Shown here: positions 41,924-50,077 of the stretch, in pieces | Numbering within the stretch: position 1 is the stretch's first letter | How the letters are laid out: the number at the start of each line of letters is the position of its first letter | From: Hahnella aquatica | GTDB lineage: Bacteria; Pseudomonadota; Gammaproteobacteria; Burkholderiales; Burkholderiaceae_A | DNA length: 64,000 bases | NCBI GenBank assembly: GCA_965194505.1 | Contig: OZ239144.1 | Coordinates: 992,001-1,056,000, forward strand | Direction: 5' to 3' | The notes under the pieces: generated by a model | Seen by the model: only the letters and a program-made list of their open reading frames with translations | What the model was told of the DNA's origin: nothing | Database searches by the model: none | Position numbers and translations under genes: made by a program

Positions 41924-43276
41924 CTATAAGCCAAAGAACCGCGATACATCGTTGAAGAGGGCCAGGCCGGTGAGACCCAAAACCAGCATCAGCCCAACCC
42001 GTTGCCCCACCGCCTGAACACGGTCCGGCAGCGGCTTGCCCCGCAAAAACTCAAAGAAATAGTACAGGAGGTGTCCGCCATCGAGCATGGGAATGGGGAG
42101 CAGGTTCAGGATGCCAATGCTCACGCTCACCAGTGCCAAAAAGCCGATGAACGCCGTCCAGCCAATGGCGGCCGACTGGCCGGCTGCGTCCGCAATCGCC
42201 ACCGGGCCATTGAGCTGCCGCCATGACAAATCGCCCGTGAGCATGCGCCACAAGGCCTGCAACGACAATTGCGTCACCTCCACCGTGCGCTGCACCCCTC
42301 GCACCACGGCCTCTGCCGCACCACGATCGACGGTGACCATGGGTGTCTGTGCGCCAATGCCCACGCCAAGTCGATGCACACCATCGGGGCCAGGCTGCGC
42401 CGTGACGGTGATCAGTCGGCCGGAACCCGGCAACTCCTCTTCTGGGGCGCTCGACTGGGTTTGAACCACGCCCAGTACCATGGGCGCGCCCTGGGCCTCG
42501 CGCACGCGCGACACCAGCTCCATCGGCTGGCGCACGGGCTCGCCATCGACACTGAGTACCACCATGTCTGGCTGCAGGCCTGCCCGGGCACCAGCGCCCT
42601 CGGGCTGCACCCCCGTGAGCCGAACACCCAAGGAGACCGGTGCCAGGCCAAGCCCTGCCACGGCCTGATCAGGCTGGCCCGAGGGCACGAGCCCCACCGA
42701 AACCTCGCGGGCCGCACCACCCTCCGGGGTCACCGTGATGGCCACGGACGTATCTCCCGCGATGCTGGCCCGAAAGAGCTGCCAGCGCACGTCGGAGAAG
42801 CTGGCCACGGGCACGCCTGCCACCGCGGAGATGGTCTCACCGCCGCGAAGACCGGCCATGGCTGCAGGCGTCTGCGCAGCGGGCACCGCCATGACCGGCA
42901 CCGGCTCCTGGCGGGGAAGACTCGCCACCATCGAGAAGGCCACCCATGCAAACAAGAAATTGGCCAGCGGGCCGGCCACAACCACCCAGCTGCGGGCCCA
43001 GAGTGGCTTGGCGTGAAACGAACTCGTGGGCGCGGCACCGACAGGCCTGGTCTCACCCGAGCCGGCGTCCCACATCTTCACGTAACCGCCCAGCGGGATC
43101 CAGCCCACCGCCCACTCGCAGCCACGGCGATCGCGCAGCCGCAGGATGGTGCGCCCAAAGCCCACCGAGAAACGCTCCACATGCACGCCCACCGAGCGCG
43201 CAGCCAGGTAATGGCCCATCTCGTGGACAAAGACCAGCAAGGCCACCGCAAAAAGAAAGGACATCAAACTGTTCAT
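41924..43276 (-). CDS. rseP: Site-2 intramembrane protease RseP
   Basis: RseP cuts the anti-sigma factor RseA, and signal peptide remnants, within the membrane. The ATG at 43276 overlaps the dxr stop (ATGA) and gives 450 residues; an upstream in-frame ATG would lie within dxr. The zinc motif HEMGH is at 18-22 in the first membrane helix. Two PDZ domains are in the middle (GLRGGETISAVAGVPV and AGLQPDMVVLSVDGEPV). The second metal motif is LLPIPMLDGGHLLYY near the C terminus. bamA follows 17 bases later. Confidence 0.95.
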   Translation of the reverse strand: MNSLMSFLFAVALLVFVHEMGHYLAARSVGVHVERFSVGFGRTILRLRDRRGCEWAVGWIPLGGYVKMWDAGSGETRPVGAAPTSSFHAKPLWARSWVVVAGPLANFLFAWVAFSMVASLPRQEPVPVMAVPAAQTPAAMAGLRGGETISAVAGVPVASFSDVRWQLFRASIAGDTSVAITVTPEGGAAREVSVGLVPSGQPDQAVAGLGLAPVSLGVRLTGVQPEGAGARAGLQPDMVVLSVDGEPVRQPMELVSRVREAQGAPMVLGVVQTQSSAPEEELPGSGRLITVTAQPGPDGVHRLGVGIGAQTPMVTVDRGAAEAVVRGVQRTVEVTQLSLQALWRMLTGDLSWRQLNGPVAIADAAGQSAAIGWTAFIGFLALVSVSIGILNLLPIPMLDGGHLLYYFFEFLRGKPLPDRVQAVGQRVGLMLVLGLTGLALFNDVSRFFGL

Positions 43277-44493
43277 GACGTGAACTCCGAATGACGCATC
43301 AGCCATGCATCCGCATGGCGCCGCGCCTGAGAATCGAGGTCGATGACATCGTCCACCGAGGTGGGGTCTGCCACCTGGCCAACCAGTTCCGACAAGACAT
43401 CTCCCACCAGGTTCTGAATCTGCCCAAACCGAATGCGACCCGCCAGAAAGGCATCGACTGCCTGCTCATTGGCCGCATTGAAGACATTGCCCGCGGCCTG
43501 CCCCTGCTCGAGGCAGGCCGCCACATGGCCGAGCGCAGGGAAACGAACGGGGTCGGGCTCTTCAAAGTGCAAGGCCTTGATCGCGCGCCAATCCAGCGGC
43601 GTGACCCCGCTGTCGATGCGCTGCGGCCAGGCCATGGCATGGGCAATCGGCGTTCGCATGTCTGGTGGACCCAACTGGGCGAGGGTTGAACCGTCTTCAA
43701 ACTCCACCATGGAGTGGATCACACTTTCGGGATGCACGACGATCTCGATGTCTTGCGGTGGCATGGCGAACAGCCAATGCGCCTCGATCCATTCCAGGCC
43801 TTTGTTGGCCATGGTGGCGGAGTCCACAGAAATCTTTCGACCCATGGACCAGTTCGGGTGGGCCACGGCCTGCTCCACCGTGGCGGCATCCATCGATTCG
43901 CGAGACCAGGACCGAAATGGCCCGCCAGAGGCCGTGAGCAGAATGCGCCGAACATCGGTGGGCTGCTCAAAGCATCGGTAGCCCGGCCCAAGTGCCTGGA
44001 AGATGGCGTTGTGTTCACTGTCGATGGGCAGAATCGTGGCGCCAGAACTGGCAGCCTGCGCCACCATGAGGCCGCCCGCGCAGACCAAGGCCTCCTTGTT
44101 GGCCAAGAGCACCCGCTTGCCCGCAGCCACCGCCCGCCAGACCGAGGGCAGGCCCGCCACCCCCACAATGCCGGCCACCACGGTGTCCACCTCCGCCAGG
44201 CCCGCCAATTCGCACAGGCCCTCGGGGCCAGCCAGCCCAAAGACATGGCGCTGGGACGACTGGCCCAAGGCCTGCCGGAAACGCTCGGCTGCCACAGGGT
44301 CTGAGAGGCAGACCACCTTGGGCCTGAAGGCCTCGACGAGTCGCAGCAGACCCTCATGGTCTCGGTGGGCCGACAGGGCCACCACCTCGAAGCGATCGGG
44401 ATGCCGGCGGACCAGGTCGAGGGTGCTCGCACCAATCGAACCCGTGGCACCCAGGATGGCCAGTCGTTGTCGTCGGATGGATTCTGTGGCCAT
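43273..44493 (-). CDS. dxr: 1-deoxy-D-xylulose-5-phosphate reductoisomerase
   Basis: Dxr makes 2-C-methyl-erythritol 4-phosphate from deoxyxylulose 5-phosphate with NADPH, the committed step of the MEP isoprenoid pathway. The 406 residues start with the Rossmann motif LGATGSIGASTLDLV. The metal and substrate-binding PIDSEHNAIFQ and TASGGPFR segments follow, then the MGRKISVDSATMANKGLE motif. It supplies the isoprenoid units used by UppS, encoded two genes upstream. The stop overlaps rseP. Confidence 0.97.
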   Translation of the reverse strand: MATESIRRQRLAILGATGSIGASTLDLVRRHPDRFEVVALSAHRDHEGLLRLVEAFRPKVVCLSDPVAAERFRQALGQSSQRHVFGLAGPEGLCELAGLAEVDTVVAGIVGVAGLPSVWRAVAAGKRVLLANKEALVCAGGLMVAQAASSGATILPIDSEHNAIFQALGPGYRCFEQPTDVRRILLTASGGPFRSWSRESMDAATVEQAVAHPNWSMGRKISVDSATMANKGLEWIEAHWLFAMPPQDIEIVVHPESVIHSMVEFEDGSTLAQLGPPDMRTPIAHAMAWPQRIDSGVTPLDWRAIKALHFEEPDPVRFPALGHVAACLEQGQAAGNVFNAANEQAVDAFLAGRIRFGQIQNLVGDVLSELVGQVADPTSVDDVIDLDSQARRHADAWLMRHSEFTS

Positions 44494-44505
44494 GGCCTGC
44501 TGATC

Positions 44506-45321
44506 TTAGATCGACACCGAGTAAAAGAACACCGCAAAGGGCAGCACGGCCAGCAGTGCGTCGAGCCGGTCGAAAAAGCCACCATGGCCAGGCAGCAGCC
44601 AGCCGGAGTCCTTCACCTGAACCTGCCGCTTGAGCAAGGACTGGTGAAGGTCTGCCATGACCGCCACCGCCGTGATGAGCAGCGTGGTGCCCACCAGGTA
44701 ACCCCAGCCCACATCCTCGCGCAGCATCCAGGCCCAACTGCCCGGCCAGTGTTCAGAGGCTGCGTAGACCAAGACCAGGTTGCCCACCACCGCACCCCCC
44801 ACGCCGGCCCAGGTCTTGCCTGGGCTGATGCTTGGCGCAAGCTTGCGACGGCCAAAAGCCCTTCCAGAAAAATAGGCGGCGGTGTCCGCCATCCAGACCA
44901 GCAACGCAATCGAGAGCAAGAAAGCCAAGCCTTCCTGCCGGGCCAGCCAAATCGCAGACAAACAGCCCACACTCAGAAACACGGCGAGCACAAGGCCGGA
45001 GGCGCCGACCGGCGAGCGGCCCCTGCGCAAGGCCATGGGCAGCATGATCAGCCAGACCAGACACACCGGAAAGAGAACCCAGTCAAAGAGATGCCAGGGG
45101 CTAAAGAATGGATCGTTCACCAGCGGAACCGCCCAGGCCATCAGAAAGACACTGGCCGCCAGCCTCGGGCCGGTGCTGAGGCGCAATAGTCCTGTCCACT
45201 CCCAGAGGCACAGGGCGAGCACCGCCGCAGCAAAGACCACGAAGCCACTGATGGAGCTCCAGAGTGCATAGGGGACCACGAAACCCAGCAGGACTGCTGC
45301 GGTGAGAATCCTCAGTCGCAT
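44506..45321 (-). CDS. cdsA: Phosphatidate cytidylyltransferase
   Basis: CdsA makes CDP-diacylglycerol, the precursor of all bacterial phospholipids. The 271 residues are an integral membrane protein with seven or eight helices. The C-terminal signature is complete: SLLKRQVQVKDSGWLLPGHG, then GFFDRLD. An earlier SISPGKTWAG segment is also typical. It overlaps uppS by ten bases and precedes dxr by 12, so membrane lipid and isoprenoid genes are cotranscribed. Confidence 0.96.
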   Translation of the reverse strand: MRLRILTAAVLLGFVVPYALWSSISGFVVFAAAVLALCLWEWTGLLRLSTGPRLAASVFLMAWAVPLVNDPFFSPWHLFDWVLFPVCLVWLIMLPMALRRGRSPVGASGLVLAVFLSVGCLSAIWLARQEGLAFLLSIALLVWMADTAAYFSGRAFGRRKLAPSISPGKTWAGVGGAVVGNLVLVYAASEHWPGSWAWMLREDVGWGYLVGTTLLITAVAVMADLHQSLLKRQVQVKDSGWLLPGHGGFFDRLDALLAVLPFAVFFYSVSI

Positions 45322-46100
45322 GTTCGAGCAGTCACCACTTGCTCAGAGGTGCGCCCGAAGCGGCGCTCGCGCTGCCGGTAAGACACGAAGGCGGCCTCGA
45401 GGGCTGCATCATCGAAATCGGGCCAGAGGGTGTCGGTGAAATAGAGTTCGGTGTAGGCCAGCTGCCACAGCATGAAGTTGCTCACGCGGGTCTCGCCACC
45501 CGTGCGAATGAAGAGGTCGGGCTCGGGGAGGTCTGCCAGGCAGAGGTGCGGCGTGAGCTGCTCCTCCCCGATGGGCTGCCCTGCGGCGGCCAGCGCTGGA
45601 TTCAAATCGAGCATCTTGCGCACGGCACGCAGCATGTCCCAGCGGCCACCATAGTTGACGGCCACGGTGAGGCAGAGACCCGTGTTGTCTCGCGTGGCCA
45701 GCTGGGCACGCTCAATGGCCTTTTGAAGCTTGAGTGAGAATGCGGAAAGGTCGCCGATGATGCGCAGCTGCACATCATTGGACTTCAATGATTTCACCTC
45801 ACGCTCGAGGGCGAGCAGAAAGAGGTTCATGAGGAAGCTGACCTCTTCCTCGGGGCGACGCCAGTTCTCGGAGCTGAAGGCAAAGACGGTGAGCGCCTTG
45901 ACACCACGGCGGGCACAGCCCTCCACCACGCCACGCAGGGCCGCCACACCACGCTCGTGGCCAGCCATGCGAGGAAGGTGGCGGCCGGTGGCCCAGCGGC
46001 CGTTTCCGTCCATGATGACCGCGACATGCTGCGGCACCTCGTGGACCTGAGGCACGAGCAAGGTCGAACTCTGCTGGACGGGCTTGGACGACTTTGGCAT
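45312..46100 (-). CDS. uppS: Undecaprenyl diphosphate synthase
   Basis: UppS extends farnesyl diphosphate in cis to C55 undecaprenyl diphosphate, the lipid carrier for peptidoglycan and O-antigen. The 262 residues have the active-site motif VIMDGNGRWA with catalytic Asp31. TVFAFSSENWRRP and the C-terminal LFIRTGGETRVSNFMLWQ and ELYFTDTLWPDF motifs are intact. The start shares one base with the frr stop. Confidence 0.97.
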   Translation of the reverse strand: MPKSSKPVQQSSTLLVPQVHEVPQHVAVIMDGNGRWATGRHLPRMAGHERGVAALRGVVEGCARRGVKALTVFAFSSENWRRPEEEVSFLMNLFLLALEREVKSLKSNDVQLRIIGDLSAFSLKLQKAIERAQLATRDNTGLCLTVAVNYGGRWDMLRAVRKMLDLNPALAAAGQPIGEEQLTPHLCLADLPEPDLFIRTGGETRVSNFMLWQLAYTELYFTDTLWPDFDDAALEAAFVSYRQRERRFGRTSEQVVTARTCD

Positions 46101-46660
46101 CAGACCGTCATGATCTCTGACTCTTTCTGAGCCAGCGCCTTGTCGATGTCGGCCACAAAGCGGTCGGTGAGCTTTTGAATGTCGTCCTGGGCCCGGCGCT
46201 CATCATCCTCTGAGATGAGCTTGTCCTTGACCAGCTTCTTGAGCTGCTCGTTCGCATCGCGACGAATGTTGCGAATGGCGATCTTGCTGTCCTCGCCATC
46301 GGACTTCACAACCTTGGTGAGCTCACGACGACGCTCTTCGGTGAGGGCCGGCATGGGAACCCGAATGGAGTCTCCGCTGCTTGCAGGGTTGAGGCCGAGG
46401 TCGGAATCGCGAATGGCCTTCTCAACGGGGCCCACCATCTTCTTCTCGTAGGGGTTCACGCCGATGGTGCGGGCGTCCATGAGGGTGAGGTTGGCGACCT
46501 GTGAGAGCGGCGTCGGGTTGCCGTAGTAATCGACCATGATGCCCTCGAGCAGCCCCGTGTGGGCGCGGCCGGTTCGCACCTTCGCCAGACCCGACCTCAG
46601 GGTCTCGAAGGTCTTGACCATCTTTTGTTCCGTGGATTGTCGAACCTCTTGAATGCTCAC
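46100..46660 (-). CDS. frr: Ribosome recycling factor
   Basis: RRF works with EF-G to split post-termination ribosomes. The 186 residues show the usual two-domain pattern: a long helical domain (KMVKTFETLRSGLAKVRTGRAH at the start, and DGEDSKIAIRNIRRDANEQLKKL near the end, split by a small beta domain with YYGNPTPLSQVANL). It lies 27 bases after pyrH, completing the rpsB-tsf-pyrH-frr order found in most bacteria. Confidence 0.97.
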   Translation of the reverse strand: MSIQEVRQSTEQKMVKTFETLRSGLAKVRTGRAHTGLLEGIMVDYYGNPTPLSQVANLTLMDARTIGVNPYEKKMVGPVEKAIRDSDLGLNPASSGDSIRVPMPALTEERRRELTKVVKSDGEDSKIAIRNIRRDANEQLKKLVKDKLISEDDERRAQDDIQKLTDRFVADIDKALAQKESEIMTV

Positions 46661-46687
46661 CGATGCTCTCCTTCCAGATGAGAAAGA

Positions 46688-47395
46688 TTAGACATGGACA
46701 AGGGTGCCTTCCTGCTCGCCGCGAACGGCGGCCAGCAGGGCACCAGGCTTGAATATGCTCAGCACCCGAATCGGCAGGCGCTGGTCTCGACAGAGCGCGA
46801 AGGCAGTGGCGTCCATGACCTTCAGATCTTTGGAGATGGCCTCATTGAAGGTGAGGCTTGCATACCGAGTGGCGCTTGGGTCTCGGGCCGGATCGGCACT
46901 GTAGATGCCATCGACCTTGGTGGCCTTGAGCACGACCTCTGCACCAATCTCGGCACCCCGAAGGGCCGCAGCCGTGTCGGTGGTGAAAAAGGGGTTCCCC
47001 GTGCCGGCGGCAAAGACCACCACCTTGCCCTCTTCGAGGTAGCGGATGGCCTTGGGGCGAATGTAGGGCTCCACGACCTGGTCGATTCGGAGGGCCGACT
47101 GCACCCGAGCCTCCAGGCCATGCTGCCGCATGGCATCTTGCAGGGCCAATGCATTCATGACCGTGGCAATCATGCCCATGTAGTCGGCCGTGGCGCGGTC
47201 CATGCCTTCCGCGCCCAGCGCCACGCCACGAAAAATATTGCCACCGCCAATCACCACCGCGAGCTCCACGCCCGAGGCCACCACCTGCGAGACCTCGGCC
47301 ACGATGCCATCGATGGTGGCCTTGTTGATGCCATAAGCATCGGAGCCCATGAGGGCCTCCCCAGAGAGCTTCAACAAGACGCGGCGATAGGCCAT
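46688..47395 (-). CDS. pyrH: UMP kinase
   Basis: PyrH phosphorylates UMP to UDP. It is the bacterial hexameric enzyme of the amino acid kinase family. The 235 residues begin RVLLKLSGEALMG, with VVIGGGNIFRG as the phosphate-binding loop, DYMGMIATVMNALALQDA for UMP binding, and AAGTGNPFFTTDTAAALRG. Its start shares one base with the tsf stop (TAATG). Confidence 0.97.
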   Translation of the reverse strand: MAYRRVLLKLSGEALMGSDAYGINKATIDGIVAEVSQVVASGVELAVVIGGGNIFRGVALGAEGMDRATADYMGMIATVMNALALQDAMRQHGLEARVQSALRIDQVVEPYIRPKAIRYLEEGKVVVFAAGTGNPFFTTDTAAALRGAEIGAEVVLKATKVDGIYSADPARDPSATRYASLTFNEAISKDLKVMDATAFALCRDQRLPIRVLSIFKPGALLAAVRGEQEGTLVHV

Positions 47396-48285
47396 TAGCC
47401 GCCCCGGGCCGCAGCCTGCTGGGCAGCCACCTCGGCTGCGAAGTCGGTGACCTTCTTCTCGATGCCATCGCCCACGATGTACAGCGTGAAGCTGGCGATG
47501 CTTGCATTCTTGCTTTTGAGAAGCTGCTCGATGGTCTGCTTGCCATCTTCAGCCTTCACGAAGACCTGGCCCAACAAGGTGACCTCTTTCAGAAACTTGG
47601 CCACGGCACCTTCGACCATCTTGCTCACGATCTCGGCCGGCTTGCCGGACTCTGCAGCCTTCTCGGTGGCCACACGACGCTCGGCGTCGATGAGCGCCTG
47701 ATCGACCCCAGAGGAATCCAGCGACTTGGGCTTGGAGGCCGCAATGTGCATGGCCAGGTCGCGGCCCAGCTGGGCATCGCCACCGACCAGGTCGAGCAGG
47801 ACGCCGATCTTGGCGCCACCGTGAATGTAGGCATGCAACTGGCCCTTTGCTTGCACCCGCTTGAAGCGGCGAATCGAGAGGTTCTCACCAATCTTGCCCA
47901 CCAGCGCGGTTCGAACTGACTCGACCGTGCCATCGCCCAGGGGAAGACCCGCCAGACCGGCCGGATCGCTGGCCTGGCCAGACCGGGCCATGGCCGCCAC
48001 GTTCGATGCGAAGGCGAGGAAGTCATCGTTCTTGGCCACGAAATCGGTTTCGCAGTTGAGCTCCAAAATGGCGCCCTGCTGGCCTTCGATGGAAATGGCC
48101 ACCACGCCCTCCGCGGTCACGCGAGAGGCTGCCTTGCTGGCCTTCGAGCCCAGGCGAACCCGAAGAATCTCCTCGGCCTTGTCGAGATCGCCGTTGGCCT
48201 CCGTGAGGGCCTTCTTGCACTCCATCATGGGCGCATCGGTCTTCTCTCGAAGCTCTTTGACCATTCCCGCTGTGATCTCTGCCAT
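47395..48285 (-). CDS. tsf: Elongation factor Ts
   Basis: EF-Ts releases GDP from EF-Tu. The 296 residues begin with the UBA-like domain (VKELREKTDAPMMECKKAL). The TDFVAKNDDF motif that touches EF-Tu follows, and the core repeats run to the end (VTLLGQVFVKAEDGKQTIEQLL). A hairpin with a T-run lies between rpsB and this gene and may reduce read-through. GGAGAG precedes the ATG. Confidence 0.97.
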   Translation of the reverse strand: MAEITAGMVKELREKTDAPMMECKKALTEANGDLDKAEEILRVRLGSKASKAASRVTAEGVVAISIEGQQGAILELNCETDFVAKNDDFLAFASNVAAMARSGQASDPAGLAGLPLGDGTVESVRTALVGKIGENLSIRRFKRVQAKGQLHAYIHGGAKIGVLLDLVGGDAQLGRDLAMHIAASKPKSLDSSGVDQALIDAERRVATEKAAESGKPAEIVSKMVEGAVAKFLKEVTLLGQVFVKAEDGKQTIEQLLKSKNASIASFTLYIVGDGIEKKVTDFAAEVAAQQAAARGG

Positions 48286-48310
48286 CTCTTTACTCTCCGC
48301 AACAATCGTT

Positions 48311-48335
48311 AAAAAAAAGGGGCCCGAAAGCCCCC
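48311..48335 (-). terminator. Intrinsic terminator or attenuator between rpsB and tsf
   Basis: On the minus strand GGGGC (48334-48330) pairs with GCCCC (48323-48319) around a six-base loop, followed by eight T (48318-48311). It lies 20 bases after the rpsB stop. Since tsf has no obvious promoter, it probably lets part of the transcription through and sets the S2 to EF-Ts ratio. Confidence 0.75.
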
Positions 48336-48354
48336 ATGGAACAGGCGGCTGGCC

Positions 48355-49107
48355 TCAGCTCGCCTGCCCTTCACTGAGTTCCACAAATTCCTCGGACGCC
48401 TGGACGGCGGCCACCACATCGGCCACGGCCTCGTGCCGGCCCTCGAGAATGGCATCGGCCACACCGCGGGCGTAGAGGCGAACGGCTCGGCTGGCGTCGT
48501 CGTTGCCGGGAATGACGTAGTCCACGCCTTCGGGGGAGTGGTTGGTGTCGACCACCGCCACCACCGGTATGCCCAGCTTGTTTGCCTCCTGCAGGGCAAT
48601 CTTGTGATAGCCCACATCGACGATGAACATGGCATCGGGCAGGCCGGACATGTCCTTGATGCCGCCGAGTGTCTTGTTGAGCTTGTCGAGTTCTCGACCA
48701 AAAGAGAGCGCCTCTTTCTTGGACATGCGCTCGAGTCCGCCTTCGGCCATGAGGGCTTCCATGTCCTTGAGGCGCTTGATCGAGGTCTTGACCGTTTTAA
48801 AGTTGGTGAGCATGCCACCAAGCCAGCGCTGGTCGACATAGGGCATGCCGGCGCGGGTGGCCTCTTCTTGAATGATCTCGCGGGAGGCCCGCTTCGTGCC
48901 CACGAACATGATCGTGCCGCGGCGTGAAGACAGTTGCTTCACGAACTTGAGGGCATCGGCCATGTTGGCCACGGTGCTCTCGAGGTTGATGATGTGGATT
49001 TTGTTGCGATGGCCGAAAATATAAGGGGCCATGCGGGGATTCCAGAACCGAGTCTGGTGGCCAAAATGGACACCAGCTTCCAACATTTCACGCATTGAAA
49101 CAGACAT
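48355..49107 (-). CDS. rpsB: 30S ribosomal protein S2
   Basis: S2 is a late-binding small-subunit protein needed for translation start. The 250 residues begin VSMREMLEAGVHFGHQTRFWNPRM in outline, followed by YIFGHRNKIHIINLE and RWLGGMLTNFKT, all S2 marks. DTNHSPEGVDYVIPGNDDASRAV lies near the C terminus. GGAGCG precedes the ATG by about seven bases. It is the first gene of the 16-gene minus-strand run, and a promoter is visible 130 bases upstream. Confidence 0.97.
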   Translation of the reverse strand: MSVSMREMLEAGVHFGHQTRFWNPRMAPYIFGHRNKIHIINLESTVANMADALKFVKQLSSRRGTIMFVGTKRASREIIQEEATRAGMPYVDQRWLGGMLTNFKTVKTSIKRLKDMEALMAEGGLERMSKKEALSFGRELDKLNKTLGGIKDMSGLPDAMFIVDVGYHKIALQEANKLGIPVVAVVDTNHSPEGVDYVIPGNDDASRAVRLYARGVADAILEGRHEAVADVVAAVQASEEFVELSEGQAS

Positions 49108-49195
49108 AATCGCTCCAGCAAGGGTTAAGGGTTGACGGACTGGCTCGGTCTAGACACACAATGCTGCCAAGACACCCTTGCGCTCGCCCGCCTCG

Positions 49196-49213
49196 TGGCC
49201 CGGCAAAGGGCCA
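49196..49213 (-). promoter_or_regulatory. Hairpin in the rpsB leader
   Basis: TGGCCC and GGGCCA form a perfect six-pair stem with a six-base loop in the middle of the roughly 120-base rpsB leader. Long structured rpsB leaders bound by S2 itself are known in gammaproteobacteria. Whether this is such a site is inference. Confidence 0.35.
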
Positions 49214-49236
49214 CATGGATTAAGGAAAAACACGGT

Positions 49237-49266
49237 ATTTTAACAAGTTATGGCAGTTTCTATCAA
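49237..49266 (-). promoter_or_regulatory. Candidate rpsB-tsf promoter
   Basis: On the minus strand TTGATA (49266-49261) and TAAAAT (49242-49237) are 18 bases apart; each matches five of six consensus bases. Transcription would start near 49230, leaving a leader of about 120 bases. The -35 box lies within the first codons of map on the other strand. Confidence 0.6.
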
Positions 49267-50077
49267 ATCACCTCAAGACATCGAAGGCATGCGCCTTGCC
49301 GGGCGTCTGGCCTCTGAAGTCTTGGACTTCATCACGCCACATGTGCGGCCCGGCGTGACCACCGAAGAGCTCGATCGACTCTGCCATGACCACATGGTGT
49401 CCGTGCAAGGCACCATCCCCGCTCCGCTCAATTACTGCCCTCCAGGTTACTCGCCCTACCCCAAGTCCATCTGCACCTCGGTGAACCATCAGGTCTGCCA
49501 TGGGGTGCCAGGCCCCAAGGTCTTGAAGGCCGGCGATGTCGTCAACATCGACATCACCGTCATCAAAGACGGTTACCACGGGGACACCAGCCGGATGTTT
49601 TACGTGGGGCAGCCCTCCGTGGCTGCGCGCCGCCTGAGCGAAGTGACCCATGCGGCCATGTGGATGGGCATTGAACAGGTGGCGCCTGGAAAATCGCTCG
49701 GCGACATCGGCCATGCCATCCAGCGCCATGCCGAAAGCCACGGCTTCTCGATTGTTCGAGAGTTCTGTGGCCACGGCATTGGCAAGGTCTTTCATGAGGA
49801 CCCCCAGGTCTTGCACTACGGCCGACCCGGCACGGGGCTGCGCCTCTCGCCCGGCATGACATTCACCATCGAGCCCATGATCAATGCCGGGCGGCCCGAG
49901 ATTCGCGAACTCTCCGATGGCTGGACCATTGTCACCAAAGACCACAGCCTATCGGCCCAGTGGGAGCACACGGTGCTGGTCACGGCCGACGGCTTTGAGG
50001 TGCTGACACTCTCCGAGGGCAGCCCCGACTGGGGACGCGCCCATGGCCGCCAGACCACTGAGCCGATCAGCGGCTGA
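49250..50077 (+). CDS. map: Methionine aminopeptidase, type I
   Basis: Map removes the initiator methionine from new proteins. The 275 residues are the short type Ia form: KSPQDIEGMRLAGRLASEVLD at the start, NHQVCHGVP, and the metal ligands in VNIDITVIKDGYHGDTSR, CGHGIGKVFHEDP and FTIEPMIN, plus a final Glu in WEHTVLVT. No Shine-Dalgarno precedes the ATG; the nearest purine run (AAGGA) is 24 bases away. A TATTTT box ends eight bases before the start. It overlaps glnD by 35 bases. Confidence 0.96.
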   Translation: MAVSIKSPQDIEGMRLAGRLASEVLDFITPHVRPGVTTEELDRLCHDHMVSVQGTIPAPLNYCPPGYSPYPKSICTSVNHQVCHGVPGPKVLKAGDVVNIDITVIKDGYHGDTSRMFYVGQPSVAARRLSEVTHAAMWMGIEQVAPGKSLGDIGHAIQRHAESHGFSIVREFCGHGIGKVFHEDPQVLHYGRPGTGLRLSPGMTFTIEPMINAGRPEIRELSDGWTIVTKDHSLSAQWEHTVLVTADGFEVLTLSEGSPDWGRAHGRQTTEPISG

